Below are positions 1 through 8,802 of a stretch of DNA of 64,000 nucleotides, piece by piece. Where the stretch lies: positions 126,001-190,000 of the IMG/VR virus record IMGVR_UViG_3300045961_000282. One strand, written 5' to 3'. This stretch comes from a virus. A model generated the notes under the pieces. The model made no database searches. It saw only the letters and a program-made list of their open reading frames with translations, and was not told the origin of the DNA. Each line of letters begins with the position of its first letter. Position 1 is the first letter of the stretch. The position numbers and the translations under genes are program-made.

Positions 1-700
1 CCTTGAACTCGTTGGCGTAGTCATGGCGGCAGAACATCAGTTGGTGTGTGCCGTTCATCCCCGGCTGCGCTGCGTCGTGGGCCTCCAGTTCCGACATCCG
101 CCCGTCGTCATAGGAGTGGCTCCAGTGAATCGTGTTGATTGCCAGCACGCCGCGGTAGCCGATACTGCGCCAGTGGCTGACGGCGGCCTTCATCGACGGC
201 GTCCACTGAGCCCACGTCACGTTGTTGGGCTCATTGAAGGGCTCGTAGATGACCGCCGGGTTGTCCTTGAACAAGGCGTTCACCTTGGCCATCATGTCGA
301 AAGCCTCGGTTGCTCGGCCGGGCCATGCCGACCCTTGGCTCAGGGAATCCCACCAGCAGATCTGCGTGTACATGCCCGCCTTGGTGGCCAGATCGACCCA
401 CTCCTTGGTGCGGTCGAGGTACTGCTGCTTGGTCAGCCCCCACTTCTGCCCGTTGTAATCGGTCGCATCGAGGCGAAGTCGCACGAGGTTGGCACCCCAC
501 GACCTGATGGTGTCGATGACCGTCGTGCGGCCCTTCCACTGATGCTCGGCGTGCTGCGCATGCCACTGGTCGTACCCGGGCACCCCCCACACGCAGACGC
601 CCGCGACCTGCAGGCGGGGACCCTTGGCCGATCCACGGCGCAATGAAGCGGGCGAGGATGAGGTGGCGGGGACGATGACGGGGCGTTCGAGGGCTGCCAT
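1..700 (-). CDS. GH5-type endoglucanase (cellulase), C-terminus cut by window edge
   Basis: The minus-strand frame opens with ATG at 700 and stays open to the window edge, so the C-terminal end is missing. Around residue 165 it reads YEPFNEPN, the GH5 signature with the acid/base glutamate in NEP. Upstream are beta-alpha barrel strands (GANLVRLRLD, YTQICWWDS). The expected reaction is hydrolysis of beta-1,4-glucan. No signal peptide is visible, unlike the GH6 neighbour, so the enzyme is either cytoplasmic, released at lysis, or virion-borne. A TACCGT -10 box six bases before the ATG suggests a leaderless transcript. It lies 28 bases downstream of the GH6 gene in the same direction. Confidence 0.85.
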   Translation of the reverse strand, partial: MAALERPVIVPATSSSPASLRRGSAKGPRLQVAGVCVWGVPGYDQWHAQHAEHQWKGRTTVIDTIRSWGANLVRLRLDATDYNGQKWGLTKQQYLDRTKEWVDLATKAGMYTQICWWDSLSQGSAWPGRATEAFDMMAKVNALFKDNPAVIYEPFNEPNNVTWAQWTPSMKAAVSHWRSIGYRGVLAINTIHWSHSYDDGRMSELEAHDAAQPGMNGTHQLMFCRHDYANEFK

Positions 701-728
701 GCGTCCACGGTAGCCCACGGGTCAACCG

Positions 729-1727
729 TCAGGAAGCAAGAGACGCCGCAGCCTGCGGCCACCACACTCCTGCGGGCGGCTCGCCCCGGCCGCACTCGCC
801 ATCAGAGTTTCCGGGCTGCTTGATCCACAGGTAGGCGTCGGCGCCGGGCTCATCGGTGCCAGTGGTGGGGCTCTTCCCCAGCCGCGCCGTCATGCTGTTG
901 CACCAGTCGCCCGGTTCGACGGGGGCGCCGTTGCGGCTGACGTCGATCACGTAGCGCGTGACGCCAACCCGACGGCCCATCTCGCGTGCATATTCGGCGC
1001 TGCGGGCCGTGGAAACGTGGTTGGACACGTTCACTGCGATGCCGGTGGCCCGACGAACTCCGGAACGCCCCAGCGCCCGCGCGAGTTCTGTGCGATCCAG
1101 TTTCCATGTCGCGTTTCCTGCGTCGAGGTAGACACGGGTTTCCCCCTCGGTCAACAACGTCACCGCCTCGGACAGCAGGGCGTACCGATTCTTCGTCCCA
1201 CCTTGGACCTGACATCCGTCGACGGCCTGCGCGACCGCATCTGGCTCAATGATCACGATGGCCCGACGACCCCCGATGCCAGCCGCGATCTGCTGAACCC
1301 AGCGCAGGTACTGCGCGTCCGTCCGAGCCCCGCCCTTGGAGTACAGGCCGCAGTCGCGATCAGGGATCCCGTAGACGACGATCATCGGGACCTGCCGGGC
1401 GACGGCAGCCTCATCGACCAAGCGATCCACGGCTGCGGTGGGATCTCGGAAGGGATCGGTGAACCATACGGCCGTCGGTTGGGCGGCTATCCGGGCAGTT
1501 GCTTGCACCAGTTCCGACGGCGCATCGTCGGGCAGGTTGTTCAGTGCCCAGACCGCCGAGCCCTGCGGACTTCGGTACAGCGTTGCCCCAGCCAGCGGAT
1601 TGCTGACCGACTCGGGAGCGTTGGCCACCTCCGCCGATGGGCGGCACGCCGTCATCGCGAGGGTGGCAACAACAACGAAGGGCACCCAGAAGGGTGCCCT
1701 TCGTTGGTTTCGATCAACTCTCGACAC
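729..1727 (-). CDS. GH6 endoglucanase/cellobiohydrolase lipoprotein, CslZ-like
   Basis: I chose the GTG at 1727, which overlaps the end of the upstream oxidase gene by 14 bases and gives 332 residues. The N-terminus has arginines, a hydrophobic run and the lipobox LAMTAC, so the protein is probably a surface lipoprotein. GH6 landmarks follow in order: YGIPDRDCG, IIEPDAVAQ, YLDAGNATW, NVSNH, YVIDVSRNG, GDWCN and DAYLWIKQPG. Family knowledge: GH6 enzymes cut beta-1,4-glucans with inversion. In Streptomyces the cslA-glxA locus is followed by a GH6 gene (cslZ) that processes the tip glycan, and this gene has the same position. Codons near the start form a GGGCACCC palindrome at about 1681-1700. 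Confidence 0.92.
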   Translation of the reverse strand: MSRVDRNQRRAPFWVPFVVVATLAMTACRPSAEVANAPESVSNPLAGATLYRSPQGSAVWALNNLPDDAPSELVQATARIAAQPTAVWFTDPFRDPTAAVDRLVDEAAVARQVPMIVVYGIPDRDCGLYSKGGARTDAQYLRWVQQIAAGIGGRRAIVIIEPDAVAQAVDGCQVQGGTKNRYALLSEAVTLLTEGETRVYLDAGNATWKLDRTELARALGRSGVRRATGIAVNVSNHVSTARSAEYAREMGRRVGVTRYVIDVSRNGAPVEPGDWCNSMTARLGKSPTTGTDEPGADAYLWIKQPGNSDGECGRGEPPAGVWWPQAAASLAS

Positions 1728-3624
1728 GGACCCACTTCGCAATCGAGGGCACTCCGTTGCTGTCGATGGCGAACAGCATGTAGTAGCCGGAGGGCACCAT
1801 CCCGAGGGAGTCGGGCACGATGCCGGTGGCGATTCCATCCTTGACGGCAAGGTCCTCCAGCGCGATCGAGCGCTGCTCGGGGTCGGTCAGGTGAGTCACC
1901 GCGCTGGGGCGGATCAACCGCATCCGATCGATGTCGCCCGTGACCTCGACGCTGATCCGCTCCCCGCGCTCCACGCTGGCCGGGGCCGCAAGGATCTCGG
2001 GCCGCGGCGTCCCCGTGAACAGGTACGGCGGGCGGTAGACCTCGATGCGGGTCTCGAACGTGCCCGGCGTGTGATTGTGCTCGTCGCCGAACAGCGGGTC
2101 AGACCCAATCGTCATCACCGAGCCGTCAGGCAGCAGCGCCGCCGTCGAGTGGTAGTTGCGCCCGATGTGGTTCGGCGCCGCCTCGATCAGCGTGTTGGTC
2201 GCCGGGTCCAGCATCATGGTCAGGCGCAGGTCGGACAGGCTCCTGCCCCGGTAGTCCCGCGAGCCGCCCGTGAGCAGAGTCTTGTCGTCAGGCAGGGTCA
2301 CGGCGCTGATGTACCGGCCCGGCTCAGGGTAGTCCGGTCCCGGCTCGTAGCGCGGCGTGTCGCTGGCATCGAGGTCGACGATGTCGATCCGGTTGGTCGA
2401 CTTGTCGCTCTCGCCCACGCCGCCGCCGCCGATAATCGCCACGCGCTGATCCTGTGCTGGGGCGAGCATGACCGACGACGACGTCTCGTTCATCTCTGGA
2501 TCGCGCAGTCCATCGACGTCCTGCCATGAGTTGTCCGACACGTCCCACAGGCCGGGCTGGCGGCCCTCATCGGCAGCGCCGTAGCCCGTGCTCGACCCGG
2601 AGTAGAACAGCCGCCCATCGGCCATGCGGAACAGTGACGGGTAGGTCGGGAAGAACCGATCCACCTTCCCGTCGTAGTGCCACGTCCCGTCACCGACGTT
2701 GAAGACCTCGTTCTGCCCCTCAAGGATGTAGCCGTGCTCGTCGAGGCCGGACACCGCGATGATGTTGTCGCCGTTGAGCGACACGAGCGTCGGATACCAG
2801 CGGGCGAAGTTCATGTCCTCGGTCTTGATGTACTTGCGCTGCTCGACGGAGTAGATGTAGGACGAATCCAGCCCGGCGTAGTTCTGCTTGTCCATCGTGA
2901 TGACGTTCGACCAGCCGTACAGGTTCTGCTGCTCGGCGTTCGAGAGGCGGGTCAGGTCGATGCGCTCAGCGTGCTCGGTCATGGCGTATTCCTTGCCCTC
3001 TTCGACCGCCTCGACCCACACGTTGGCCTGCCCCGAGGTCCACTTCCCATCCACGTCGCGGGCAGCGGGGATCACCCGATCCTCGGTGGTCACGTACTCC
3101 ATGCCGTTGGCGCGGCGCCAGACGTCGCCCTTCTTGACCTCGAACGGCTCTCCGGACTCGTTCTTGATCCACAGCGCCCCCGCAGCCTTCTTGACGTTGT
3201 CGGGCAGCACCTCGTACTTGGAGGTTCCTCCGGCCACCAGTAGGTCGCCGTTGGGCAGGTAGGCGTGGCCACCGCAGAACAGGTCCTCGGGGGTGTCGAC
3301 CTTGGTCGTGTCTCCGGTGACCGGGTTCCACAGAACGGTCTCGAACGTGCCTGCCTCGAACGCCTTGCGGCTGTTCCCCGAGCCAGCCAGCAGCAGCACT
3401 TCGCCGGAATACAGCAGGGCCGTGTGGATCGCCCGCACGCGGTACTCGTCAGGCAGTTCGATGGTCTGCCACTGGCCGTGCTCGCGGATGTAGTCCGGGC
3501 GTCCCTCGCGGTAATCCTGATAGGCGCGGGCCCCTGCGGGCCCGATGACGACGGCGTTGATCGACAGAATTCCGACCACGGCGACCGCGGTCACTATCCG
3601 ATTTCTGGTCCGGGCTGAGATCAT
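1714..3624 (-). CDS. glxA: GlxA-type mononuclear copper radical oxidase
   Basis: This 636-residue protein has one N-terminal membrane helix (about residues 10-30), kelch-like beta-propeller repeats and a C-terminal Ig-like domain (DUF1929 type), the galactose/glyoxal oxidase layout and close to the usual GlxA length. The copper site looks complete: Cys117 in LFCGGH and Tyr277 in RWYPT for the thioether cofactor, Tyr491-His492 in RNYHST, and His578 in AVTHLTD. Expected activity is oxidation of a primary alcohol or aldehyde on an extracellular glycan with release of hydrogen peroxide. The start overlaps the cslA stop by ATGA, so translation is coupled. In Streptomyces GlxA works with CslA at hyphal tips; the same role here is inferred. 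Confidence 0.93.
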   Translation of the reverse strand: MISARTRNRIVTAVAVVGILSINAVVIGPAGARAYQDYREGRPDYIREHGQWQTIELPDEYRVRAIHTALLYSGEVLLLAGSGNSRKAFEAGTFETVLWNPVTGDTTKVDTPEDLFCGGHAYLPNGDLLVAGGTSKYEVLPDNVKKAAGALWIKNESGEPFEVKKGDVWRRANGMEYVTTEDRVIPAARDVDGKWTSGQANVWVEAVEEGKEYAMTEHAERIDLTRLSNAEQQNLYGWSNVITMDKQNYAGLDSSYIYSVEQRKYIKTEDMNFARWYPTLVSLNGDNIIAVSGLDEHGYILEGQNEVFNVGDGTWHYDGKVDRFFPTYPSLFRMADGRLFYSGSSTGYGAADEGRQPGLWDVSDNSWQDVDGLRDPEMNETSSSVMLAPAQDQRVAIIGGGGVGESDKSTNRIDIVDLDASDTPRYEPGPDYPEPGRYISAVTLPDDKTLLTGGSRDYRGRSLSDLRLTMMLDPATNTLIEAAPNHIGRNYHSTAALLPDGSVMTIGSDPLFGDEHNHTPGTFETRIEVYRPPYLFTGTPRPEILAAPASVERGERISVEVTGDIDRMRLIRPSAVTHLTDPEQRSIALEDLAVKDGIATGIVPDSLGMVPSGYYMLFAIDSNGVPSIAKWVRVES

Positions 3625-5324
3625 GGAGCGGCCCTTTCAAGGCTTTGGGTGCTGATGATGTCGTCGTTGGACTTGCTGAGGTTCATGACCACCGGAGCAA
3701 GGCAGACGACGATCGCCAGCATCGCCCACATGCGCATCATGAAGTGGTCGTGGCCCAACGGAACGGATGCCACAAACGCGGAGGTCAGCAGTGCCCCCCA
3801 TGCCAGATGACGCGTCCGCCAGAACGTGGACATCCTCTCACGGCCCTGCGGTGCCGGTCCCTTCGGAGTGACATTGAACGCGCCGGGCTTGCGGCTGACT
3901 GCGTGCCACAGAGCCGTGACGTACAGCGGGGCCGACAGAATGGACACGGCCATCCCCGACATGCCGGACGAACCATGCTCCTCGTGCGGGGACACGTTGT
4001 GGCGGCGGTTCCAGAAGTAGATGCCCAACTGCAGTGCAGCGGCGTTGAGGTACAGCATCAGCCACAGACCCGCGGTGACCACGACGCTGCCGATGCCGGT
4101 GAGCAGGTACATCACGAGGTTGAAGGTGCCGATGATCCACGTCAGGGCGGCAGTCGGGTAGTAGGACATCAACATCATGTAGTGCACCCGGCGCCGCCAC
4201 GGCAGGGTAGGCATCAGGGTGCGGAACTGCCGGACCACCACGTCGTCGGTGCCGCGCGACCAGCGCACCTGCTGAGTGAAGTAATCGCCCCAAAGCGATG
4301 GACCTTCGCCGACTGCAAGCACGTCGGGGGTGTAGACCGACTTCCACTTGTTCCCTGTCGCCGGGTTGACCGACGCGTGCCAGACGATGCTGGTCGCGGC
4401 GTCCTCGGTGATGGAGTCCTGCAGCCCGCCGATCTCCATGAGTGCCGAGATCCGCACGGCGTTGTTGGTTCCGACGAACATTGCGCAGTCCCACGTGTTG
4501 GCCGCGCGCTGCAGCACGGAGTGGAACAGGTACTGCTGGCTCTCCGCGGCGCGGGTCACGAAGTTGTCGTAGTTGCCGTAGACCTGCGGGCCGACCACGA
4601 ACGCGACGTCGGGGTCACGGAAGTAGCCCAGCAACCGCTCGGCGAAGTTGGGCAGCGGCACGTGGTCAGTGTCGACCGAGATCCAGTAGTCGTAGTTGTA
4701 CCCGTGGGTGAACAGCCACGAGTTGTAGTTGCCGTGCTTGGTCTTGGCCTTGTACCGACCCTCAGCGGTGTTCCACTCCTCGATGCCCTTGCGCGAGAAG
4801 TGCCGCACGCCGATCTCGGCGCACATCGCCTTGACCTCGTCGTCGTCGCCCTCGTCGAGCACCCAGACGTCCAGAACACCGGAGTGCCTGATCTGCAGGG
4901 CGGCCTCGAGGGTCCGCCGCAGCATGTGCAGCGGTTCCTTGCCGGGCACGATTGTGGTGATAAAAGCCACTCGGCTGTCGGTTTCCGGCAGGACCGGAAT
5001 CGGGTCACGGGCGTGCACGGTGGCCATCGCCAACGTGCCGACGTTGATCAAGCGGAACGTCTCGATGGCTCCGATGAACACGATCATCGTGACGCTGACG
5101 GCGAGTTGCCAGCCACTCTGCCCCTGCGGGTAGTGACTGGGCCACATGAGCCAGATCAGGAACACCGACTGGAACAGCAGCGCTGCGCTGACCAGAAGGA
5201 TGGACCACAGGCGAGCCCTGCCGTGATTGAGTCGACGGTACTCAACAGTGTGCTCAGGACCTGCCTCAACGGGCTCACCGGCCAACTCGCTGTACCGGTC
5301 GTAGTCGTAGTGATACGTCTGCAC
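3621..5324 (-). CDS. cslA: CslA-like processive family 2 glycosyltransferase (cellulose-synthase-like)
   Basis: The GTG start at 5324 follows GGAAGAGG at a good distance; an ATG at 5342 is possible but has no ribosome site. The 567-residue protein has two N-terminal membrane helices (about 40-62 and 74-95), a GT2 catalytic domain and several C-terminal helices. Catalytic signatures are DEGDDD (157-162), DTD (218-220), TED (306-308) and QQVRW (351-355), the D,D,D,QxxRW set of cellulose and chitin synthases. It should polymerise a beta-linked glycan from a UDP-sugar and extrude it through the membrane. It heads an operon followed by glxA, GH6 and GH5 genes, the order seen in the Streptomyces csl locus. 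Confidence 0.93.
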   Translation of the reverse strand: MQTYHYDYDRYSELAGEPVEAGPEHTVEYRRLNHGRARLWSILLVSAALLFQSVFLIWLMWPSHYPQGQSGWQLAVSVTMIVFIGAIETFRLINVGTLAMATVHARDPIPVLPETDSRVAFITTIVPGKEPLHMLRRTLEAALQIRHSGVLDVWVLDEGDDDEVKAMCAEIGVRHFSRKGIEEWNTAEGRYKAKTKHGNYNSWLFTHGYNYDYWISVDTDHVPLPNFAERLLGYFRDPDVAFVVGPQVYGNYDNFVTRAAESQQYLFHSVLQRAANTWDCAMFVGTNNAVRISALMEIGGLQDSITEDAATSIVWHASVNPATGNKWKSVYTPDVLAVGEGPSLWGDYFTQQVRWSRGTDDVVVRQFRTLMPTLPWRRRVHYMMLMSYYPTAALTWIIGTFNLVMYLLTGIGSVVVTAGLWLMLYLNAAALQLGIYFWNRRHNVSPHEEHGSSGMSGMAVSILSAPLYVTALWHAVSRKPGAFNVTPKGPAPQGRERMSTFWRTRHLAWGALLTSAFVASVPLGHDHFMMRMWAMLAIVVCLAPVVMNLSKSNDDIISTQSLERAAP

Positions 5325-5395
5325 GGTCCCCTCTTCCTGCATGACGTGAGTATGGACGGTTGCGCCAGCAGGCCTTCCCTGTCTGACGAGTTGCC

Positions 5396-5440
5396 AAACC
5401 CTACCACGATTTGGATCCCTGCTAGTCCGTGCTAGGGTTT
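5396..5440. promoter_or_regulatory. bidirectional promoter between the two glycan operons
   Basis: AAACCCTA (5396-5403) and TAGGGTTT (5433-5440) form an inverted repeat 37 bases from centre to centre. Each arm supplies an outward TAGGGT -10 box, one for cslA-glxA and one for the plus-strand genes. The rightward box lies 7 bases before the GTG at 5446, which suggests a leaderless transcript. One regulator bound here could control both operons. Confidence 0.6.
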
Positions 5441-5445
5441 GCCCC

Positions 5446-5658
5446 GTGAGTGACATGGACCGCGACGCAGCGGTGGCCGGGGCCCTGTTCCTTGGATTCG
5501 TCGGAACCATCAGCCTGACAGTGGGGATCGCCATACTGTTCGGAGCCGGGTGGGCGTTCGTCGCCTTCGGGGGGATCACCTTGGTCAATGCATGGCTCAT
5601 GGGGGTGCGGAAGAGCCGCAGCAACGAAACCCTGCTTTTCGCCAACACCAACAACTAG
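5446..5658 (+). CDS. small two-helix membrane protein
   Basis: This 70-residue protein starts with GTG right at the predicted transcription start. Two hydrophobic segments (about residues 10-30 and 33-52) are followed by a short basic tail, so it is probably an inner-membrane protein. I do not recognise the family. It is the first gene of the rightward glycan operon and might assist the transferases, but only its location suggests that. Confidence 0.7.
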   Translation: MSDMDRDAAVAGALFLGFVGTISLTVGIAILFGAGWAFVAFGGITLVNAWLMGVRKSRSNETLLFANTNN

Positions 5659-5669
5659 GAGCAAGTCTC

Positions 5670-6020
5670 ATGGCACGTGAAGTTCAGATCATGACGTGGT
5701 GCGACCACTGTCTCAATGAGGAGAACCTGCAGGTCGAGGGCATGACGTACGTCGGGCTGAACAGCGCCGGGGCGCGCGTCGAGATCGACCTGTGCGCCGA
5801 GTGCGCCGAGTCCTTCCTCACCCCCGCCCTGTCGGCGCTGGACGCCTACGGGCGCGATGAGCCCAAGCCAAAGCGGCGCAAGCGCGTCGAGAGCCCGGCG
5901 CCCGCGGGCGGCCAGTGTCCCGACTGCGACAAGACCTTCCCGACCAAGCAGGCGCTGGGCATGCACCGCTGGCGTGCGCACAACGTCCCGGGCGAGGGTA
6001 AGGGCAAGAAGTCGGCCTGA
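5670..6020 (+). CDS. zinc-binding protein with N-terminal Cys cluster and C-terminal C2H2 finger
   Basis: The 116-residue product begins at an ATG with AGGAG upstream. Residues 11-45 carry two CxxC pairs (CDHC, CAEC), then a basic linker (KPKRRKR), then a classic C2H2 unit (CPDCDKTF...LGMHRWRAH). Such single-finger proteins are common in actinophages and are presumed nucleic-acid or protein binders. Its place between the membrane protein and the deacetylase gene suggests co-expression only. Confidence 0.8.
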   Translation: MAREVQIMTWCDHCLNEENLQVEGMTYVGLNSAGARVEIDLCAECAESFLTPALSALDAYGRDEPKPKRRKRVESPAPAGGQCPDCDKTFPTKQALGMHRWRAHNVPGEGKGKKSA

Positions 6021-6052
6021 CCAACACAACCACCACCTACAAGGGGGGATCT

Positions 6053-6670
6053 ATGCGTTTGATCGTTGCACCGCACGCCGATGACGAAGTGCTGGGATGT
6101 GGCGGCCTGCTGGCCAAGTACCCAGACGAGTGCTGGGTCGCCGTACTCTCGGACAAGAACGATGGTCGGATGACGGAGTTCTACCGGGCCAAGGGTGTTC
6201 TCAGGTACAAGCACAGCACCAAGGCTGACTTCGTCACCGGGGAACTGGCGGCACGGTCCCGTGAGGTCACGACGTGGCTGGATCAGTTGATCAAGCAGAT
6301 CAAGCCGAATGAGTTGTACCTGCCGACGCCGGGTGCACATCAGGACCACATCGCGGCCTACGAGTCGGGCGTCCGGGCGGCACGCCTGTCCTACACCAAT
6401 GGGGCGTGGTTCGTCCCCGCGGTGTTCCTGTACGAGATCCCGTCATACAGCACGGACCTGTACACGATCCCGTACCCGTGGAACCGCTTCGAGGTGCTCA
6501 CCGAGGAGCACATGGATGCCAAGGCGAAGGCCATCGAGGCCTACGCCTCACAGATGAACGGCGCGTTCAATCCTGCGCACTTCGCCCGCGAGCACGCTCG
6601 ATTCATCGGGGCGCAGCGCAATGTCGCTTATGCCGAACAGTTTGCGGTGGTCAGGGAGGTCCGCGCATGA
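6053..6670 (+). CDS. PIG-L/LmbE-family deacetylase
   Basis: This 205-residue protein has the zinc-binding signature APHADDEVLGCGG (His8, Asp10, Asp11) and a later GAHQDHIAAYESG, both diagnostic of the PIG-L superfamily. Members remove N-acetyl groups from GlcNAc-containing conjugates (MshB, PIG-L, and deacetylases in polysaccharide loci). The A/C-rich leader ends in AAGGGGGGAT before the ATG. Its stop overlaps the next gene by ATGA. Substrate is unknown; a HexNAc sugar of the nearby dehydrogenase/transferase pathway would fit. Confidence 0.88.
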   Translation: MRLIVAPHADDEVLGCGGLLAKYPDECWVAVLSDKNDGRMTEFYRAKGVLRYKHSTKADFVTGELAARSREVTTWLDQLIKQIKPNELYLPTPGAHQDHIAAYESGVRAARLSYTNGAWFVPAVFLYEIPSYSTDLYTIPYPWNRFEVLTEEHMDAKAKAIEAYASQMNGAFNPAHFAREHARFIGAQRNVAYAEQFAVVREVRA

Positions 6671-7323
6671 TTCTTGCGGCACATCAGTTGAACTTCATGC
6701 CGTATTCCGGTTTCTGGTACAAGATGGAGAAGGCCGATCTGTTCGACCTTCGCTATCAGGCCCAGTACACCGAGAAGGGGTACATCCGCCGGGTCAAGAT
6801 GCGCGACGCGTGGTGCGCAGTTCCTGTTGTCGACAAGCCGAAGTACGAGCCGACCAATGAGGTCCGCATCGACATCGCCAAGGCGCGAACGCAGATCTGC
6901 AACACCATCAAGGGTCGGTACGCAGGCGCCCCGTACTACAAGCAGCGTGGCGGCGACCTGATCGATCGGATCCAGAGTCTGGACACCGGCTACCTGTGGG
7001 AGTTCAACCTCGAACTCATCCTGTACCTGCGCGATGTTCTCGGGATCCAAACCCCCCTGACACTTGGAGTGGATACCATCGGCGGCAAGGCCGAGGGGGT
7101 CCTGAGTTTCATGCGGGTTTACCCCGGGGTAGAGACTTACCTGTCAGGGATCGGCGCCAAGGCGTATATGGAGGACACGTCGATCTTCGACGAGGCGGGG
7201 ATCAAGATCGAGTGGTCGAGGCACCGCGCGGTCACGCACGATTCGGTCGTCACCCTTCTGATGGACTACGCCGACCCCATGGAAATCATCATGCTTGAGA
7301 ATGAAGGGGACCAGAATGTCTGA
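6667..7323 (+). CDS. WbqC-like family protein
   Basis: The 218-residue product starts MILAAHQLNFMPYSGFWYKM, the typical WbqC-family opening with a HQ..F.PY.GF..K signature. Family members occur in O-antigen and capsule loci beside sugar-modifying enzymes, but their reaction is not settled. Translation is coupled to the deacetylase gene (ATGA). The context supports a part in making a modified sugar or a lipid-linked glycan. Confidence 0.8.
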   Translation: MILAAHQLNFMPYSGFWYKMEKADLFDLRYQAQYTEKGYIRRVKMRDAWCAVPVVDKPKYEPTNEVRIDIAKARTQICNTIKGRYAGAPYYKQRGGDLIDRIQSLDTGYLWEFNLELILYLRDVLGIQTPLTLGVDTIGGKAEGVLSFMRVYPGVETYLSGIGAKAYMEDTSIFDEAGIKIEWSRHRAVTHDSVVTLLMDYADPMEIIMLENEGDQNV

Positions 7324-7402
7324 TTCGTGCGCCCGTGGGTGCCGCGTGTTCTCGCGCAAGGAAAAGACGCAGGTGTGCATTGTCTGTGGAAAAGCAGAGT
7401 GA
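7316..7402 (+). CDS. 28-residue Cys-rich (zinc ribbon-like) peptide
   Basis: ATG at 7316 overlaps the WbqC gene end by 8 bases. The peptide has two Cys pairs (CARGC and CIVC), a zinc-ribbon pattern. Its stop overlaps the next GTG start by 4 bases, which argues that the chain of tiny frames is real. No function can be assigned. Confidence 0.5.
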   Translation: MSDSCARGCRVFSRKEKTQVCIVCGKAE

Positions 7403-7536
7403 GTGATCGCCTGCACGTTTATGGTCACACTGAGGATTGCGCGTGTCTTGCGTGCTCCTTCCTGAATGCCATAGCCGCCGCGCCCGGGGAGCGGACGTCG
7501 GACAAGATCAAATACGTTTTAGGAGACAGTGAATGA
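7399..7536 (+). CDS. small Cys-containing protein (45 residues)
   Basis: It starts with GTG overlapping the previous stop and ends with ATGA overlap into the dehydrogenase gene. It contains HTEDCACLAC, a His/Cys cluster that could bind metal. The tail of its frame carries the TTAGGAGA ribosome site of the next gene. I recognise no family. Confidence 0.5.
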   Translation: MSDRLHVYGHTEDCACLACSFLNAIAAAPGERTSDKIKYVLGDSE

Positions 7537-8777
7537 GCAAGGTGCTGATAGTTGGGATGGGCTACGTCGGCCTGCCTATCGCCGTACGTGCCGCCGAGGT
7601 TGGCCACGAGGTCATCGGCGTGGACGTGAGTCAGGACAAGATCGACTCGATCGCCACTGGGATGTCCTACATCGAGGACGTCAGCGACGAGCGGCTGCAG
7701 GCCGTGGTTGCATCAGGGGCCCTGCGGGCCACCGACCTCAGTGAGCGACACTCCTTCGAGATCGCGCTGATCACCGTGCCGACGCCGGTCGACGCGATGA
7801 AGCGGCCCGACCTGCAGTTCATCGAGGCGGGGGCGAACTACGTCGCCTCCTGCATGAACGGCGGCGAGGTTGTAGTGCTGGAGTCCACCACGTACCCCGG
7901 CACCACCGAGGATGTCGTCGCCGAGCGCATTCGCCGGATCGCTGGGCTGGAGCCGGAGCGCGACTACATGCTCGGGTACTCGCCTGAGCGCATCAATCCC
8001 GGCGACTCGGTGAACACCTTCGACACGGTTCCCAAGATCGTGTCCGGCACCGATGCGGCCTCGCTGGCGAGGATCCAGTCGTTCTACGACACGCTGGTCC
8101 AGCGGACCGTCCCCGTGTCCTCGCCGCGCGCGGCCGAACTGGCCAAGGTGTTCGAGAACACGTTCGCTCAGGTCAACATCGCGCTGGTCAACGAACTGGC
8201 ATTGGTCTGCTCCGAGTTGGGCCTCGACGTCGATGAGGTTCTCGACGCCGCCGCCACCAAGGGGCACTCGATCATGCGGTTCCGTCCCGGCCCCGGTGTC
8301 GGTGGGCACTGCATCAGCGTCGACCCGCTGTACCTGACGTGGATGCGGCGCAACATGGCGGGCAAGGCGTTCCGGTTCGCCGAACTGGCCGATGAGATCA
8401 ACGGCGGCATGCCCGAGCACGTGGTTCACCGGGCCCGCTCGGTGCTCAACGACCACGGGGTTCCGATCTGGAACTCGCGCATCGGCGTGCTGGGGGTTGC
8501 CTACAAGCCCAACGTCGCCGACATCCGGGAGTCTCCGGCTCTGGTTCTGGTTGAGCGACTGCGCGAGACCGGCGCGGAAGTCTCCGTGTTCGATCCGCAC
8601 GTCAACACCGCTGAGGATGCTGAACTGGCGGCAAAGTCCGCGGGGTCGTTCGACCTGATGATCGTGGCCACCGATCACGACGACTTCGACTACGAGGCCA
8701 TCCACAAGGGTGCCCGTGTCATCCTCGACACACGCAACCGCTACCCTCGGGGCACGGCGCGGGTCCACAAGTTGTGA
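7533..8777 (+). CDS. nucleotide-sugar 6-dehydrogenase, UDP-HexNAc (WbpA/WecC) class
   Basis: This 414-residue protein has an N-terminal Rossmann motif (GMGYVGLP, residues 8-15), ESTTYPGTTE, SPERINPGD, and the active-site segment GPGVGGHCISVDP with catalytic Cys260. The GPGxGGHC form is typical of UDP-GlcNAc and UDP-ManNAc dehydrogenases (WbpA, WecC), whereas UDP-glucose dehydrogenases usually have GFGGSCFPKD. It should oxidise C6 of a UDP-sugar to a carboxylate using two NAD. It probably feeds an acidic sugar to the transferase encoded 150 bases downstream. Exact substrate is inferred. Confidence 0.93.
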   Translation: MSKVLIVGMGYVGLPIAVRAAEVGHEVIGVDVSQDKIDSIATGMSYIEDVSDERLQAVVASGALRATDLSERHSFEIALITVPTPVDAMKRPDLQFIEAGANYVASCMNGGEVVVLESTTYPGTTEDVVAERIRRIAGLEPERDYMLGYSPERINPGDSVNTFDTVPKIVSGTDAASLARIQSFYDTLVQRTVPVSSPRAAELAKVFENTFAQVNIALVNELALVCSELGLDVDEVLDAAATKGHSIMRFRPGPGVGGHCISVDPLYLTWMRRNMAGKAFRFAELADEINGGMPEHVVHRARSVLNDHGVPIWNSRIGVLGVAYKPNVADIRESPALVLVERLRETGAEVSVFDPHVNTAEDAELAAKSAGSFDLMIVATDHDDFDYEAIHKGARVILDTRNRYPRGTARVHKL

Positions 8778-8802
8778 CCGCTTCCAAGGGGGGGTGTCTG
8801 CT

